DNA of 64,000 nucleotides, from contig JANSWU010000003.1 in the NCBI GenBank assembly GCA_024743315.1, forward strand, positions 124,001-188,000, given 5' to 3'. The translations under genes were made by a program, and so were the position numbers. Below are positions 40,985 to 49,861 of this stretch, one piece after another; position 1 is the first letter of the stretch; each line of letters opens with the position of its first letter. The notes beneath the pieces were generated by a model. The model had not been told where the DNA came from and did no database searches. It saw only the letters and a program-made list of their open reading frames with translations. This DNA comes from Hyphomonadaceae bacterium (lineage in GTDB: Bacteria; Pseudomonadota; Alphaproteobacteria; Caulobacterales; Hyphomonadaceae).

Positions 40985-41893
40985 ATGCACAGTCACAATG
41001 ATTCGCATCATCACGATCACAGCGCTCACCTAAGCGACACCCGCGACGGTCGCAATCGGGTGGCTATTGCTGCACTTTTGACCTTTGGCTTCATGATTGC
41101 TGAGGTCATCGGCGGGATCGTTTCCGGCTCTCTCGCCTTGCTCGCAGATGCCGCCCATATGCTCACAGACGCTGGATCTCTGGCATTGGCTTGGGTGGGG
41201 TTCAAACTCGCAGAACGCCCGGCTGATCCGGCGCGGTCGTTTGGCTGGGCGCGATTCAAAGTGCTCGCCGCTTTTGTCAATGGCCTGACCCTCATACTAT
41301 TGGCGGCTTGGATCACCATCGAAGCGGTGCAAAGGCTGCTCGACCCGCAGCCCGTCATGGGCAATCTTCTGCTCGGCGTCGCCGTGCTCGGTTTGTTGGT
41401 CAATGTGATCGCCTTTTTCATCCTGCATGGTGGCGATCATGAGGATCTCAACATGCGCGCTGCGCTCTGGCACGTTGCTGGCGATCTGCTTGGATCGGTT
41501 GCGGCAATCGGGGCTGCACTCGTGATTATATTGACGGGTTGGATGCCGATTGATCCGCTTTTGTCGGTCTTGGTGGCGTTGATCATACTATGGGGTGGCA
41601 TTCAAGTCGTGCGGCGAACCAGCCATATCTTGATTGAAGGTGTTCCGACGGGCCTGTCAGTAGCAGCGATCAAGCAAGATCTTGAGACCCATTTGGACGA
41701 CGCTGATAAGGTTGAGCACATTCACGCCTGGTCTCTGAATGAAAACAAAGTTCTGGTCACGTTGGACATTGAAGCCAAACCCGGAGCCTGTATCGAATCG
41801 CTGCGTCGAGCCACGAAAGCACGCCTTAGACAACAGTTCCATGTTGATCATGTGACGGTAGAGATTCGCAGCGAACCATTAGAAATCACGTGA
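40985..41893 (+). CDS. Cation diffusion facilitator (CzcD/ZitB-like Zn2+ exporter)
   Basis: 302 residues, inner membrane. A His-rich N-terminus (MHSHNDSHHHDHSAH) is followed by six membrane helices and a cytoplasmic C-terminal domain. The metal site is the HxxxD pairs AAHMLTDAG in TM2 and WHVAGDLLG in TM5, as in zinc/cadmium exporters driven by H+ antiport. No ribosome-binding site is seen before the ATG. Exact metal inferred. Confidence 0.92.
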   Translation: MHSHNDSHHHDHSAHLSDTRDGRNRVAIAALLTFGFMIAEVIGGIVSGSLALLADAAHMLTDAGSLALAWVGFKLAERPADPARSFGWARFKVLAAFVNGLTLILLAAWITIEAVQRLLDPQPVMGNLLLGVAVLGLLVNVIAFFILHGGDHEDLNMRAALWHVAGDLLGSVAAIGAALVIILTGWMPIDPLLSVLVALIILWGGIQVVRRTSHILIEGVPTGLSVAAIKQDLETHLDDADKVEHIHAWSLNENKVLVTLDIEAKPGACIESLRRATKARLRQQFHVDHVTVEIRSEPLEIT

Positions 41894-41935
41894 TTTTTCA
41901 GGACCTTGCGGCACCAGAACTGGAAAATCCAGCAA

Positions 41936-41963
41936 CGAAAAAGGGAGGCCAAAAAGACCTCCC
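41936..41963 (-). terminator. Intrinsic terminator of the phasin–HhH gene
   Basis: GGGAGG (41943–41948) pairs with CCTCCC (41958–41963). On the minus strand the stem is followed by TTTTTCG (41942–41936). It lies about 95 bases after the stop of the minus-strand gene ending at 42057. On the plus strand no T-run follows. Confidence 0.7.
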
Positions 41964-42056
41964 CTCAACACTCTACGCATACTCTACTGAAATTTGACTA
42001 TACTGTCTGACAGGCTTTTTGCAAACCCGGCCATTCCAGTGTGAGCAAAGCGTAAC

Positions 42057-43001
42057 TTAACCGGTCACCCGCTTTGCCAACGCGCGGGCTTGGGCTTTCC
42101 AGTTATCACGGGTCATGCGACCCGGGAAACGCAGAACCGCTTCCAGTGACTCCATCTGGGCTTTGCGCAGGCCAGCAATCTGCCAGTAATGGAAAATCCC
42201 GGCGTCATTCAAACGGCGTTCGAGCACGGCACCCACGCCTTTGATCAGTTTCAGATCATCAGCTTTGCCGAGAGGTTTTTCCAGACGACCATTCTCATCC
42301 GTCTTCGGTTCGGCTTTTGCTGCCGTTTTTGGCGCTGCCTTGGCTTTCGCTTTTGGCGCCGCCTTCACCTTCTTGGCTTTTTTGACTTTCTTTTTGCCGC
42401 CAACAGATGCGATTTCTTGGCTTAGGCGCTCAACGCGAGCTTTCACCTTGTCATCAACACCGTCTGCGTCGGCTTGCAGCTCTGCAACTTGCTCTTCGAG
42501 CTCGTCGAGCTTGCTGTGCAGCTTTTCGGCTTTCTTGGCTTTCAACGAAAACTTCTTCAGGCCGAGGGCCTCACGCATCCGCTCCATACGAGCTTCCAGG
42601 CGCTCGCGCTGCTCAGATTGAAACTTGGTCACCGCTTCGGTGGCTTCTTCAGTTGCTTCAACAACCCGGCCACGAACCTTAGAGGCCTCTTCAGCTACGC
42701 GGCTCATCTGCGCGGTCATCTTTGAAATCGCAGCGTTTGAAGACAGACGTGCACGCACGTCGTTTTCAATCTCTTCACCGCGGGCCACGAGATCCTCGAA
42801 CAAGACCTCGCCTTGTCCGCTGACTTTTCCCATGCCGTCGGCAGCGACGTCATAGGCTTTGCCGTAAGCGCCAACGCCTGCGAGCCAGATCTTGTGCGCG
42901 ACATCAAAGCCTTTCGCTTCGATAGCTGCACCAAGGAACTGAGCTTTCGCTTTTTGCTCGACTTTCTTCTGCTTTTTGTCTTTCTTGTCTTTCTTCGCCA
43001 T
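42057..43001 (-). CDS. Phasin (PhaF/PhaI-like) fused to a helix-hairpin-helix domain
   Basis: 314 residues. Lys-rich start (MAKKDKKDKKQKK), then a PHA-granule phasin domain (about 20–150; IWLAGVGAYGKAYD, LFEDLVARGEEIENDVRA), a Glu/Lys-rich coiled coil (about 150–200), a Lys/Ala/Pro-rich linker like histone H1 tails (about 201–235), and a C-terminal HhH domain from residue 248 (DDLKLIKGVGAVLERRLNDAG, split at G-V-G). The HhH part resembles the C-terminal extension seen on some alphaproteobacterial NuoE and L21 proteins. Pseudomonas PhaF binds both granules and DNA through its K/A tail; a similar tether is inferred. No PHA synthase gene is near. Confidence 0.75.
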   Translation of the reverse strand: MAKKDKKDKKQKKVEQKAKAQFLGAAIEAKGFDVAHKIWLAGVGAYGKAYDVAADGMGKVSGQGEVLFEDLVARGEEIENDVRARLSSNAAISKMTAQMSRVAEEASKVRGRVVEATEEATEAVTKFQSEQRERLEARMERMREALGLKKFSLKAKKAEKLHSKLDELEEQVAELQADADGVDDKVKARVERLSQEIASVGGKKKVKKAKKVKAAPKAKAKAAPKTAAKAEPKTDENGRLEKPLGKADDLKLIKGVGAVLERRLNDAGIFHYWQIAGLRKAQMESLEAVLRFPGRMTRDNWKAQARALAKRVTG

Positions 43002-43169
43002 AGTCTCGGCTCCGTTTCTGATAGGGGATCAGCCCTGTGCTTTTCCTCATTGCCCATTAAGATAGGGAACTTGTCTAGAAACCGCATACTAATCGTTCGG
43101 TTCGAAATATTCGCCTTGCGCGCGAGTTTTTGATTAGCTTCGCCTTCGAATTGAGTTAAACTATGTTTC

Positions 43170-43922
43170 ATGAGGTGGATATTGGTTGCGTTACTTATGC
43201 CCTCGAGCTTTGCTCTCGCGGAGCAAGAGGCGCATCTCATCGCCTTCACAGAAGGTCGTTATGAGGAAGCTGCGACGCTTGCCGAAACCACCCATACCGC
43301 TGACAGCCTCGCCTTTGCCGCGCGCAGTATTCTCGCTGATGCCATCAGCAATCCCAATTACGAACCGCCAACCCATTTGCTAGATCTCGCCGAGCTCAAG
43401 ACCCGCGCCGCGCTTGATCTAAATCCCGACCATATAGAAGGCCGGTTGCAGCTTGCGATCGCACTGTCGCTGAAGGCGCGTCCGCTATCCAGCCGCGAAG
43501 CGATGAAGACTGGCGGAAAAGAAGCCAAAGCCCTTGCGGATGCGGTTCTCGCAGATGATCCCGGAAATCCTTACGTTCATGGCTTTCTCGCGGTCTGGCA
43601 TCTGGAAGTCCGGCGGCGCGGCGGATCCATCGGCGCATCGGTTATGGGCGCATCGGTGCGCAAGGCCAATGAGCATTATCAAGCGGCCATCTCTATTGCG
43701 CCCGATGATGCTTCAATTCATTGGCAGTATGCCCGCGCCCTCGCCGCTCTGAACGCAAGGAAGTATAATCAAGAAGCGGTCACGGTCTTACAGACCGCCC
43801 TCGCCTGCCAATCCGACTCGACCCTCGAATCCGTCATGATGGAGCGCGCCCGGACCTTGCTGACATCACTCGAGCAAGACAGTCGGAAACACGCTCAGCG
43901 CCTAGCGGCCAAAATGCTCTGA
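43170..43922 (+). CDS. TPR-like periplasmic protein, function unknown
   Basis: 250 residues. Signal peptide (MRWILVALLMPSSFALA) then helical repeats of TPR type: EGRYEEAATLAE, ALDLNPDHIEGRLQLAIALSL, KANEHYQAAISIAPDDASIHWQYARAL in register, each with the Ala/Gly/Pro positions of TPRs. Probably a periplasmic scaffold; no catalytic domain. No clear ribosome-binding site. Divergent from the phasin gene and convergent with trxB. Confidence 0.75.
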   Translation: MRWILVALLMPSSFALAEQEAHLIAFTEGRYEEAATLAETTHTADSLAFAARSILADAISNPNYEPPTHLLDLAELKTRAALDLNPDHIEGRLQLAIALSLKARPLSSREAMKTGGKEAKALADAVLADDPGNPYVHGFLAVWHLEVRRRGGSIGASVMGASVRKANEHYQAAISIAPDDASIHWQYARALAALNARKYNQEAVTVLQTALACQSDSTLESVMMERARTLLTSLEQDSRKHAQRLAAKML

Positions 43923-43923
43923 C

Positions 43924-44901
43924 TTATTCAGCCGCAACCGCTTCGAGCGCTTTGCTTTCTTCAAGGAATTTCTCTGCTTCGAGCGCCGCCATACAGCCCA
44001 TGCCGGCCGCAGTGACCGCCTGACGGTAGATTTCATCCGTGACATCACCCGCAGCAAACACGCCGGGAATATTGGTCGCAGTCGAATCTGGTGCGGTGAT
44101 CAGATAGCCATTGGCGTGCATGTCCAGCTTGCCTTTGAACAGTTCCGTCGCAGGGGCGTGGCCAATCGCGATGAAGACACCATGGACTGGAACGTCTTCT
44201 ACGTCACCGGTTTCGACGTTTTTGAGCCGCGCGGCGGTCACGCCTAGTGGATTCTCGTCGCCGATAACCTCTTCAAGCGTCGTGTTCCAGCGTACTTCGA
44301 TCTTAGGGTGATTGAGCAAGCGATGCTGCAAGATCTTCTCAGCCCGCAGCGAGTCGCGACGATGCACGAGAATAACCTTGGAAGCAAAATTGGTCAGGAA
44401 CAGTGCTTCTTCGACAGCCGTGTTCCCGCCGCCGACAACAACCACGTCTTTCTGCCGATAGAAGAAGCCATCACAGGTCGCACACGCCGAAACACCGAAT
44501 CCCTGGAATTTGCTTTCGCTCGGCAGGCCCAGCCATTTGGCTTGTGCGCCTGTCGAAATCACCACCGCATCGGCCGTGTAAGCGGTGCCGCTATCGCCGA
44601 CCGCCTTGAACGGGCGACTGTCAAAATCGACAGAGATGATGTGATCTTCGGCCAGCTTGGCGCCCATTTTAAGCGCGTGCTCTTTCATTTTCTCCATAAG
44701 TTCCGGGCCCTGGATTTCGGCAAATCCCGGATAATTCTCGACCTCTGTCGTGATGGTCAGCTGGCCGCCGGGCTGCGAGCCCGCCACAACCAGCGTGTCG
44801 CGCATGGCGCGCGCGGCATAGACAGCCGCCGTCCAACCCGCCGGGCCAGAGCCAATAATCAGAATCTCCGCATGACGTGAAATGTTCGCCGTGTCCGCCA
44901 T
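43924..44901 (-). CDS. trxB: Thioredoxin-disulfide reductase
   Basis: 325 residues. FAD/NADPH enzyme that reduces thioredoxin. FAD motif ILIIGSGPAGWTAAVYAARA, redox pair CATCDG in SACATCDGFFYR, NADPH motif VVVGGGNTAVEEALFL, and the C-terminal PGVFAAGDVTDEIYRQ. ATG at 44901 has GGAG six bases upstream; the start at 44913 has its site abutting. It follows pyk by 112 bases on the same strand. Confidence 0.96.
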   Translation of the reverse strand: MADTANISRHAEILIIGSGPAGWTAAVYAARAMRDTLVVAGSQPGGQLTITTEVENYPGFAEIQGPELMEKMKEHALKMGAKLAEDHIISVDFDSRPFKAVGDSGTAYTADAVVISTGAQAKWLGLPSESKFQGFGVSACATCDGFFYRQKDVVVVGGGNTAVEEALFLTNFASKVILVHRRDSLRAEKILQHRLLNHPKIEVRWNTTLEEVIGDENPLGVTAARLKNVETGDVEDVPVHGVFIAIGHAPATELFKGKLDMHANGYLITAPDSTATNIPGVFAAGDVTDEIYRQAVTAAGMGCMAALEAEKFLEESKALEAVAAE

Positions 44902-45013
44902 TGCTGTCTCCATCTCCCCTGAGGGCGTATTAGAATTCGATCAGCGCTGGTTATGGGGATTCGCAGCGAGAGAATAAAGGGGGCAATCACGTCACAGGAG
45001 CGTGAAGCTGTGC

Positions 45014-46414
45014 TTAACTCTGATCTTCGACGCCCATTTCCCAGGCCCATAGGCCCTCACCGCCCCGCCACATCGCATATGTCACCGGTCCGGTCAGAGA
45101 CGCCGTGCCCATCAGCCGGCGCGCCCAATCATCGCCGGGCTCCATCTCTGCAGAATTGACGCCCCAAAGCAATTGCGCCTGGCGCAAGCGTTTCTCATCG
45201 AGCGACCCATACAGGATCGGCTGGCAGCCGCGCACCCGGGAGAATTGCGCCAGACGGAAAATATCCCCGGTCCGCAAGGCCAGCGGCGTGTCATTGCGCT
45301 CTGCGATTTCCATCACGGCGCGGGCGGTTGTGTCGACATCATCATTGCAGGCGCCGCCGCCATCATACTGGACGAGCGCCGTGCGGTAATCATCTGCTTT
45401 TTCCACCGCGCGAATGATCCGATTCATGATCGCAACTGCCGTAGCTGGATGCCGCCCGACAGCGGTTTCCGCCGATAGCATGACCGCATCGACACCTTGG
45501 TAGACAGCCGTAGCCACGTCACTCGCTTCGGCGCGGGTCGGCGCGGCATTCTCAACCATGCTTTCGAGCATCTGCGTCGCCACAATTACCGGCTTGCCCG
45601 CATTGCGCGCAACCCGAACGATCCGGCGCTGAATCAATGGCACTTCTTCGGGCGGGAATTCCACCCCGAGATCTCCACGCGCGATCATCACGGCATCCGT
45701 CGCTTCAATGATTGCATCGAGATTATCAATTGCTGCGGGCTTTTCGAGCTTGGCGACAATCATCGCTTTGTCCCCAATCAAGCTACGCGCTTCTTCAATA
45801 TCTGCAACCGTCTGTACGAAAGACAGGGCAATAATGTCGACGCCCATTTCAAGCGCGAAGGCCAGATCGCTGCGATCCTTTTTGGAAAGTGCGGGGACCG
45901 GCAGGACTTTGCCCCGGACCGTGAAGCCCTTGCGATCCTTGAGCACGCCCGGCAGTTCAGAGCGCACCCGCGGGGCGTCACCAGCTTCGATCACTGTGAA
46001 GATCAACAAGCCATCGTCCGCCAGGATGGTATCGCCTACTTCCAGGACTGACAGGATTTCCGCCCGGGGCACAGGGATCGTGTTTTCTGCCTCGGTCTCG
46101 GCGCCAACCACAAGGTCATACTCCCCGCGCATTTCGAGTTTCAGCGCGCCTCCCGGAAATTTGCCAACCCGGATTTTTGGACCTTGAAGGTCTGCAAGCA
46201 CGGCGATCGGGCGACCGAGCAAGTCCTCGGTCATACGGATCGCGTCACAGGTTTTCTTGTGCTTTTCTTGTTCGCCATGACTGAAGTTCAGGCGAAAGAC
46301 ATCGACACCAGCCTCAGCCAGGAGCCGGATGGTTCCGGGCGCCGAACTTCCCGGCCCCAGCGTGGCCACGATTTTTGCACTACGCCCTCTCAGCCCCGCT
46401 GCTGTCCTGCCCAT
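45014..46414 (-). CDS. pyk: Pyruvate kinase
   Basis: 466 residues. Last step of glycolysis/Entner–Doudoroff: PEP + ADP to pyruvate + ATP. SAKIVATLGPGS at the start, FRLNFSHG, the active-site block KLEKPAAIDNLDAIIEATD with the catalytic Lys, and IMIARGDLGVE-like VMIARGDLGVEFPPEEV. ATG at 46414 lies one base after the eda stop. Last gene of the zwf–edd–glk–eda–pyk operon. Supplies pyruvate, the ilvB substrate. Confidence 0.96.
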   Translation of the reverse strand: MGRTAAGLRGRSAKIVATLGPGSSAPGTIRLLAEAGVDVFRLNFSHGEQEKHKKTCDAIRMTEDLLGRPIAVLADLQGPKIRVGKFPGGALKLEMRGEYDLVVGAETEAENTIPVPRAEILSVLEVGDTILADDGLLIFTVIEAGDAPRVRSELPGVLKDRKGFTVRGKVLPVPALSKKDRSDLAFALEMGVDIIALSFVQTVADIEEARSLIGDKAMIVAKLEKPAAIDNLDAIIEATDAVMIARGDLGVEFPPEEVPLIQRRIVRVARNAGKPVIVATQMLESMVENAAPTRAEASDVATAVYQGVDAVMLSAETAVGRHPATAVAIMNRIIRAVEKADDYRTALVQYDGGGACNDDVDTTARAVMEIAERNDTPLALRTGDIFRLAQFSRVRGCQPILYGSLDEKRLRQAQLLWGVNSAEMEPGDDWARRLMGTASLTGPVTYAMWRGGEGLWAWEMGVEDQS

Positions 46415-46415
46415 G

Positions 46416-47057
46416 CTATGCGCCTTTACCCAGTTCCGCCGCTTCGCGCACTTTGGCCTCGATTCCAGCCCAATCGCCAGCCTCCATCTCGGCGGGCGAT
46501 GCGATCCAGGTTCCGCCCGCCGCAATCACATTGGGCAAGCTCAAATAATCCATGGCATTATGCGGCTTGACGCCACCAGTTGGCATGAAATCGATATGCG
46601 GAAGCGGCCCGGCAAGAGATTTCAGGAAGTTCGCGCCGCCAGCCGCTTCTGCCGGAAAGAATTTCAAGACACCATAGCCTTCCTCAAAGCGTGCCATCGC
46701 TTCGCTCGCCGTTGAGACGCCTGGGAGGATCACCCCATCATGATAAGCCAGCGCTTTCATCAATTCAGGGGCCGCGCCCGGGGAGACGAGAAAGTCGGCC
46801 CCAGCCTTCAAAGCAGCATCAACATCGCCCTCTGAGACAATCGTGCCAGCGCCCACAACCAGGTCAGGTTCTGCCGCCTTCATCTCCGAGATGACGTCCA
46901 AGGCGACCGGCGTGCGCAGCGTGACCTCCGCGCTCTTCAATCCGCCAGAAATGAGCGCTTTCGCCAATGGCGCGGCGTGTTCGACGGCGGTCACGGTTAG
47001 GACGGGAACGATCGGCGCACCGTGCAGGGCTTCTCGGAACATGGCGAGATTGATCAT
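46416..47057 (-). CDS. eda: KDPG aldolase (2-dehydro-3-deoxy-phosphogluconate aldolase)
   Basis: 213 residues, TIM barrel. Splits KDPG to pyruvate and glyceraldehyde 3-phosphate. The catalytic Glu is in SAEVTLRTPVA and the Schiff-base Lys in VLKFFPAEAAGG. VVGAGTIVSEGDVDAALKAGADF is the family core. ATG overlaps glk by four bases. Some family members act on galactonate analogues, but operon context supports KDPG. Confidence 0.95.
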   Translation of the reverse strand: MINLAMFREALHGAPIVPVLTVTAVEHAAPLAKALISGGLKSAEVTLRTPVALDVISEMKAAEPDLVVGAGTIVSEGDVDAALKAGADFLVSPGAAPELMKALAYHDGVILPGVSTASEAMARFEEGYGVLKFFPAEAAGGANFLKSLAGPLPHIDFMPTGGVKPHNAMDYLSLPNVIAAGGTWIASPAEMEAGDWAGIEAKVREAAELGKGA

Positions 47058-48031
47058 GCGTCGACATCCTCATCAAAATGCAAAGCTGCGGCACCGATAA
47101 GCGCCGCGTCGCCCTGCATCAACAAACGAATTGGAATAGGCTCCATGTAATGGCTCATGGGTCCACGCTCAAAGAAGCGTGACAGGGCTGAAGGCTTCGC
47201 CAGCCAGTCGACGAGCCGCTCCGCGACTCCGCCGGTAATCACCACCCCTCCCCGCGTGCCATTGATGAGCGCCGCATCGCCAAGCGCATCAAGCGTTGCG
47301 CCGGCACGGATTTCACAAATATCGCGGCAGATCCGATCCCCCTCATTAGCGCGCCGCATGATCTCCGCGGGAGGCGTCAATCTCCATTCGACGCCATCAA
47401 TTTCACACAGCGCCTCATGAACCGCGTTCAGACCTGATCCGGACAGGACCAGCTCTTTCGACACGTAACCGTGTCGCTGCTGCAGGCGTTTGGTCAATTC
47501 CCACTCGCGGTCCGATCGCGGGGCGAACGCGGCATGCCCGCCCTCGCCCGTCATCACGCGCCAACCGCGTTCGCCTTCTGGCAGGAGGGTCGCCATCCCG
47601 AGACCGGTCCCCGGCCCCGCCACGAGGATCGGGGCGCGTTCGTCTGGGGTTCGACCATTATGTAAGAGCCGAAAACTCTCATCTCCGAGTTCTGGAATTG
47701 ACCGCGCCATGGCCGCATAATCATTTACCAGGCGAATGCGCTCGAGCCCGACCTTGCGCGCCAATTCGCGGCTGTTCACCGTCCAATTGCGATTGGTCAG
47801 ACGAACGACGCCGTCTCGCACGGGTCCGGCAAATGCGAACAGGGCCTGCTCCGGGCGATTATTCCCCAACTGGCCGAGATAGACATGAAGCGCATCGTCA
47901 AAACAACAAAACTCATCGCCGGGCATGATGGCGATATCTTCGACTTCCGGATGCCCGGCAAAGCCGAGCCGCGCCCGACCAAAGCGGACATTGGTTCCAC
48001 CAATATCGCCGACCAAAACACTATCTGGCAT
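47054..48031 (-). CDS. glk: Glucokinase
   Basis: 325 residues. ATP-dependent phosphorylation of glucose. N-terminal phosphate motif LVGDIGGTNVRFGRA, the catalytic Asp in VNDYAAMARSIPELG, and ILVAGPGTGLGMATLLP. The bacterial Glk (GLK, not ROK) type. ATG overlaps the edd stop by one base (TAATG). Feeds zwf in the same operon. Confidence 0.95.
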   Translation of the reverse strand: MPDSVLVGDIGGTNVRFGRARLGFAGHPEVEDIAIMPGDEFCCFDDALHVYLGQLGNNRPEQALFAFAGPVRDGVVRLTNRNWTVNSRELARKVGLERIRLVNDYAAMARSIPELGDESFRLLHNGRTPDERAPILVAGPGTGLGMATLLPEGERGWRVMTGEGGHAAFAPRSDREWELTKRLQQRHGYVSKELVLSGSGLNAVHEALCEIDGVEWRLTPPAEIMRRANEGDRICRDICEIRAGATLDALGDAALINGTRGGVVITGGVAERLVDWLAKPSALSRFFERGPMSHYMEPIPIRLLMQGDAALIGAAALHFDEDVDA

Positions 48032-49857
48032 TATGTTCCCCCCAACATAGAAAAGACGCTGCCGCCTTGCTCAGAGTTGCTAACTGCCGCGCGGAAACCG
48101 CCAAACATTTCTCGTCCCAATCCCATTGACGATAAATTTGGTCGAAAAGGCACGGGTTCGCGCCCTTCAAATTCCCGCGGATCTACTTTGACGTCCAAAC
48201 GACCGGTCGTGGCATCCAAGCGAATAATGTCGCCATCTTGCACGCGCGCGAGCGGACCGCCACGACTCGCCTCTGGTCCTACATGGATCGCGGCCGGAAA
48301 CTTGCCCGAAGCGCCCGACATCCGTCCATCGGTGACCAGAGCGACTTTATGGCCTTTGTCATGCAACGCCCCGATCGCGCCGGACAGACCATGCAGCTCC
48401 GGCATGCCGTTTGCGGCAGGTCCCTGGAACCGCACAACAATCACCACATCGCGATCCAGCTCCCCGGCCTGGAAGGCCGCTTTAACCGCTTCCTGGCTTT
48501 CGAAGACGCGCGCGGGAGCTTCGGTGACGTGACGCTCCGGTTTGACCGCCGAAATCTTGATCACCCCGCGCCCGAGCGGGCCATCCAGCATTTCAAGTCC
48601 GCCGGTCGCCGAAAATGGGTCGTCGATGGGGCGGATGATTTCAATATCACCGCTTTCGCTTGGCGCCTCACGCCATTTGATCGCATCTCCATCAAGCCAA
48701 GGCTCCTGCGAGTACAGACTGATCGGTCCGGCAACGCCTTGCGCATCACCCTGCAACAATCCGGCTTTCAGGAGCTGAGCGACAACGAAACCCATACCGC
48801 CCGCGGCGTGGAAGTGATTCACATCCGCCGGTCCATTCGGGTAGATCCGGCACAGCAAAGGCACGACGCTGCTGACATCGGCGAAATCCTCAAGCGTAAC
48901 TTCATACCCCGCAGCGGCGGCCATGGCTGGAATGTGCAAAGCATGATTGGTTGACCCGCCCGTCGCCATCAGTCCGACCAAGGCATTGACGAATGTGCGG
49001 GCATCGACGAGTTCGCCCGCTGGTTTGTAGTCGCCTTTGATCGAGTTTTGCAGGGCCTGGCGAACGGACGCGCGCGTGAGCGCCTCTCGCAATGGTGTGC
49101 CCGGATTTGGAAAGGCTGCCCCCGGCAAATGAAAGCCCATCACTTCCATCAGCATCTGGTTTGAATTTGCCGTGCCGTAAAATGTACAGGTGCCTTGGCT
49201 GTGATAGCTCTCCGCCTCGGCCCGGAGCAATTCCTCGCGCCCGACATTGCCGAGCGCGAACTCCTGGCGAATGCGTTGTTTTTCAGGGTTTGGCAGACCG
49301 GACGGCATGGGTCCTGCTGGCACCATCAGGTGAGGCAGCCAGCCAAAGCGCAGCGCCGCAATGGTCAGACCGGGAATAATCTTGTCACAAACCCCGAGAT
49401 TGAGCACGGCGTCATAGGCGTCATGGCTGAGCGAAACTGCCGAGGCCATGGCGATGACATCCCGCGAGAACAGCGATAGCTCCATGCCTTCCTGGCCTTG
49501 CGTGACCCCATCGCACATGGCCGGCACACCGCCAGCAACTTGCGCGGTCGCCGTATTCTTGCGGGCCTCGTCGCGGATCACGTCCGGGTAGGATTCAAAC
49601 GGCGCATGCGCCGACAGCATGTCATTATAGCTCGTGACAATGCCAATATTCGGCCAGCCACTGCCGAGGATCTGGGTTTTGTCCATCACCGCGCAGCCCG
49701 CCGAAGCATGCGCGAGATTGCCTTCGCTCAGTTTGTTGCGCGCAAATCCTGTCGGTCGGCGACCGCGGATCATTTCCAAATAGGCGGCGCGACTATCTTT
49801 GCTGCGCGCCTCGATACGCGCGGTCACGTTGGCAATCGTGTCGTGTATCTGGGTCAT
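48031..49857 (-). CDS. edd: Phosphogluconate dehydratase
   Basis: 608 residues. Fe-S dehydratase turning 6-phosphogluconate into KDPG. The IlvD/Edd family cysteines show in SAGCAVMDKTQ, MCDGVTQGQEGMELS and LGVCDKIIPG; the C-terminal VTDGRMSGASGKFPAAIHVGPEA is diagnostic. Starts four bases after zwf, with no pgl between. Confidence 0.96.
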   Translation of the reverse strand: MTQIHDTIANVTARIEARSKDSRAAYLEMIRGRRPTGFARNKLSEGNLAHASAGCAVMDKTQILGSGWPNIGIVTSYNDMLSAHAPFESYPDVIRDEARKNTATAQVAGGVPAMCDGVTQGQEGMELSLFSRDVIAMASAVSLSHDAYDAVLNLGVCDKIIPGLTIAALRFGWLPHLMVPAGPMPSGLPNPEKQRIRQEFALGNVGREELLRAEAESYHSQGTCTFYGTANSNQMLMEVMGFHLPGAAFPNPGTPLREALTRASVRQALQNSIKGDYKPAGELVDARTFVNALVGLMATGGSTNHALHIPAMAAAAGYEVTLEDFADVSSVVPLLCRIYPNGPADVNHFHAAGGMGFVVAQLLKAGLLQGDAQGVAGPISLYSQEPWLDGDAIKWREAPSESGDIEIIRPIDDPFSATGGLEMLDGPLGRGVIKISAVKPERHVTEAPARVFESQEAVKAAFQAGELDRDVVIVVRFQGPAANGMPELHGLSGAIGALHDKGHKVALVTDGRMSGASGKFPAAIHVGPEASRGGPLARVQDGDIIRLDATTGRLDVKVDPREFEGREPVPFRPNLSSMGLGREMFGGFRAAVSNSEQGGSVFSMLGGT

Positions 49858-49861
49858 CTTA

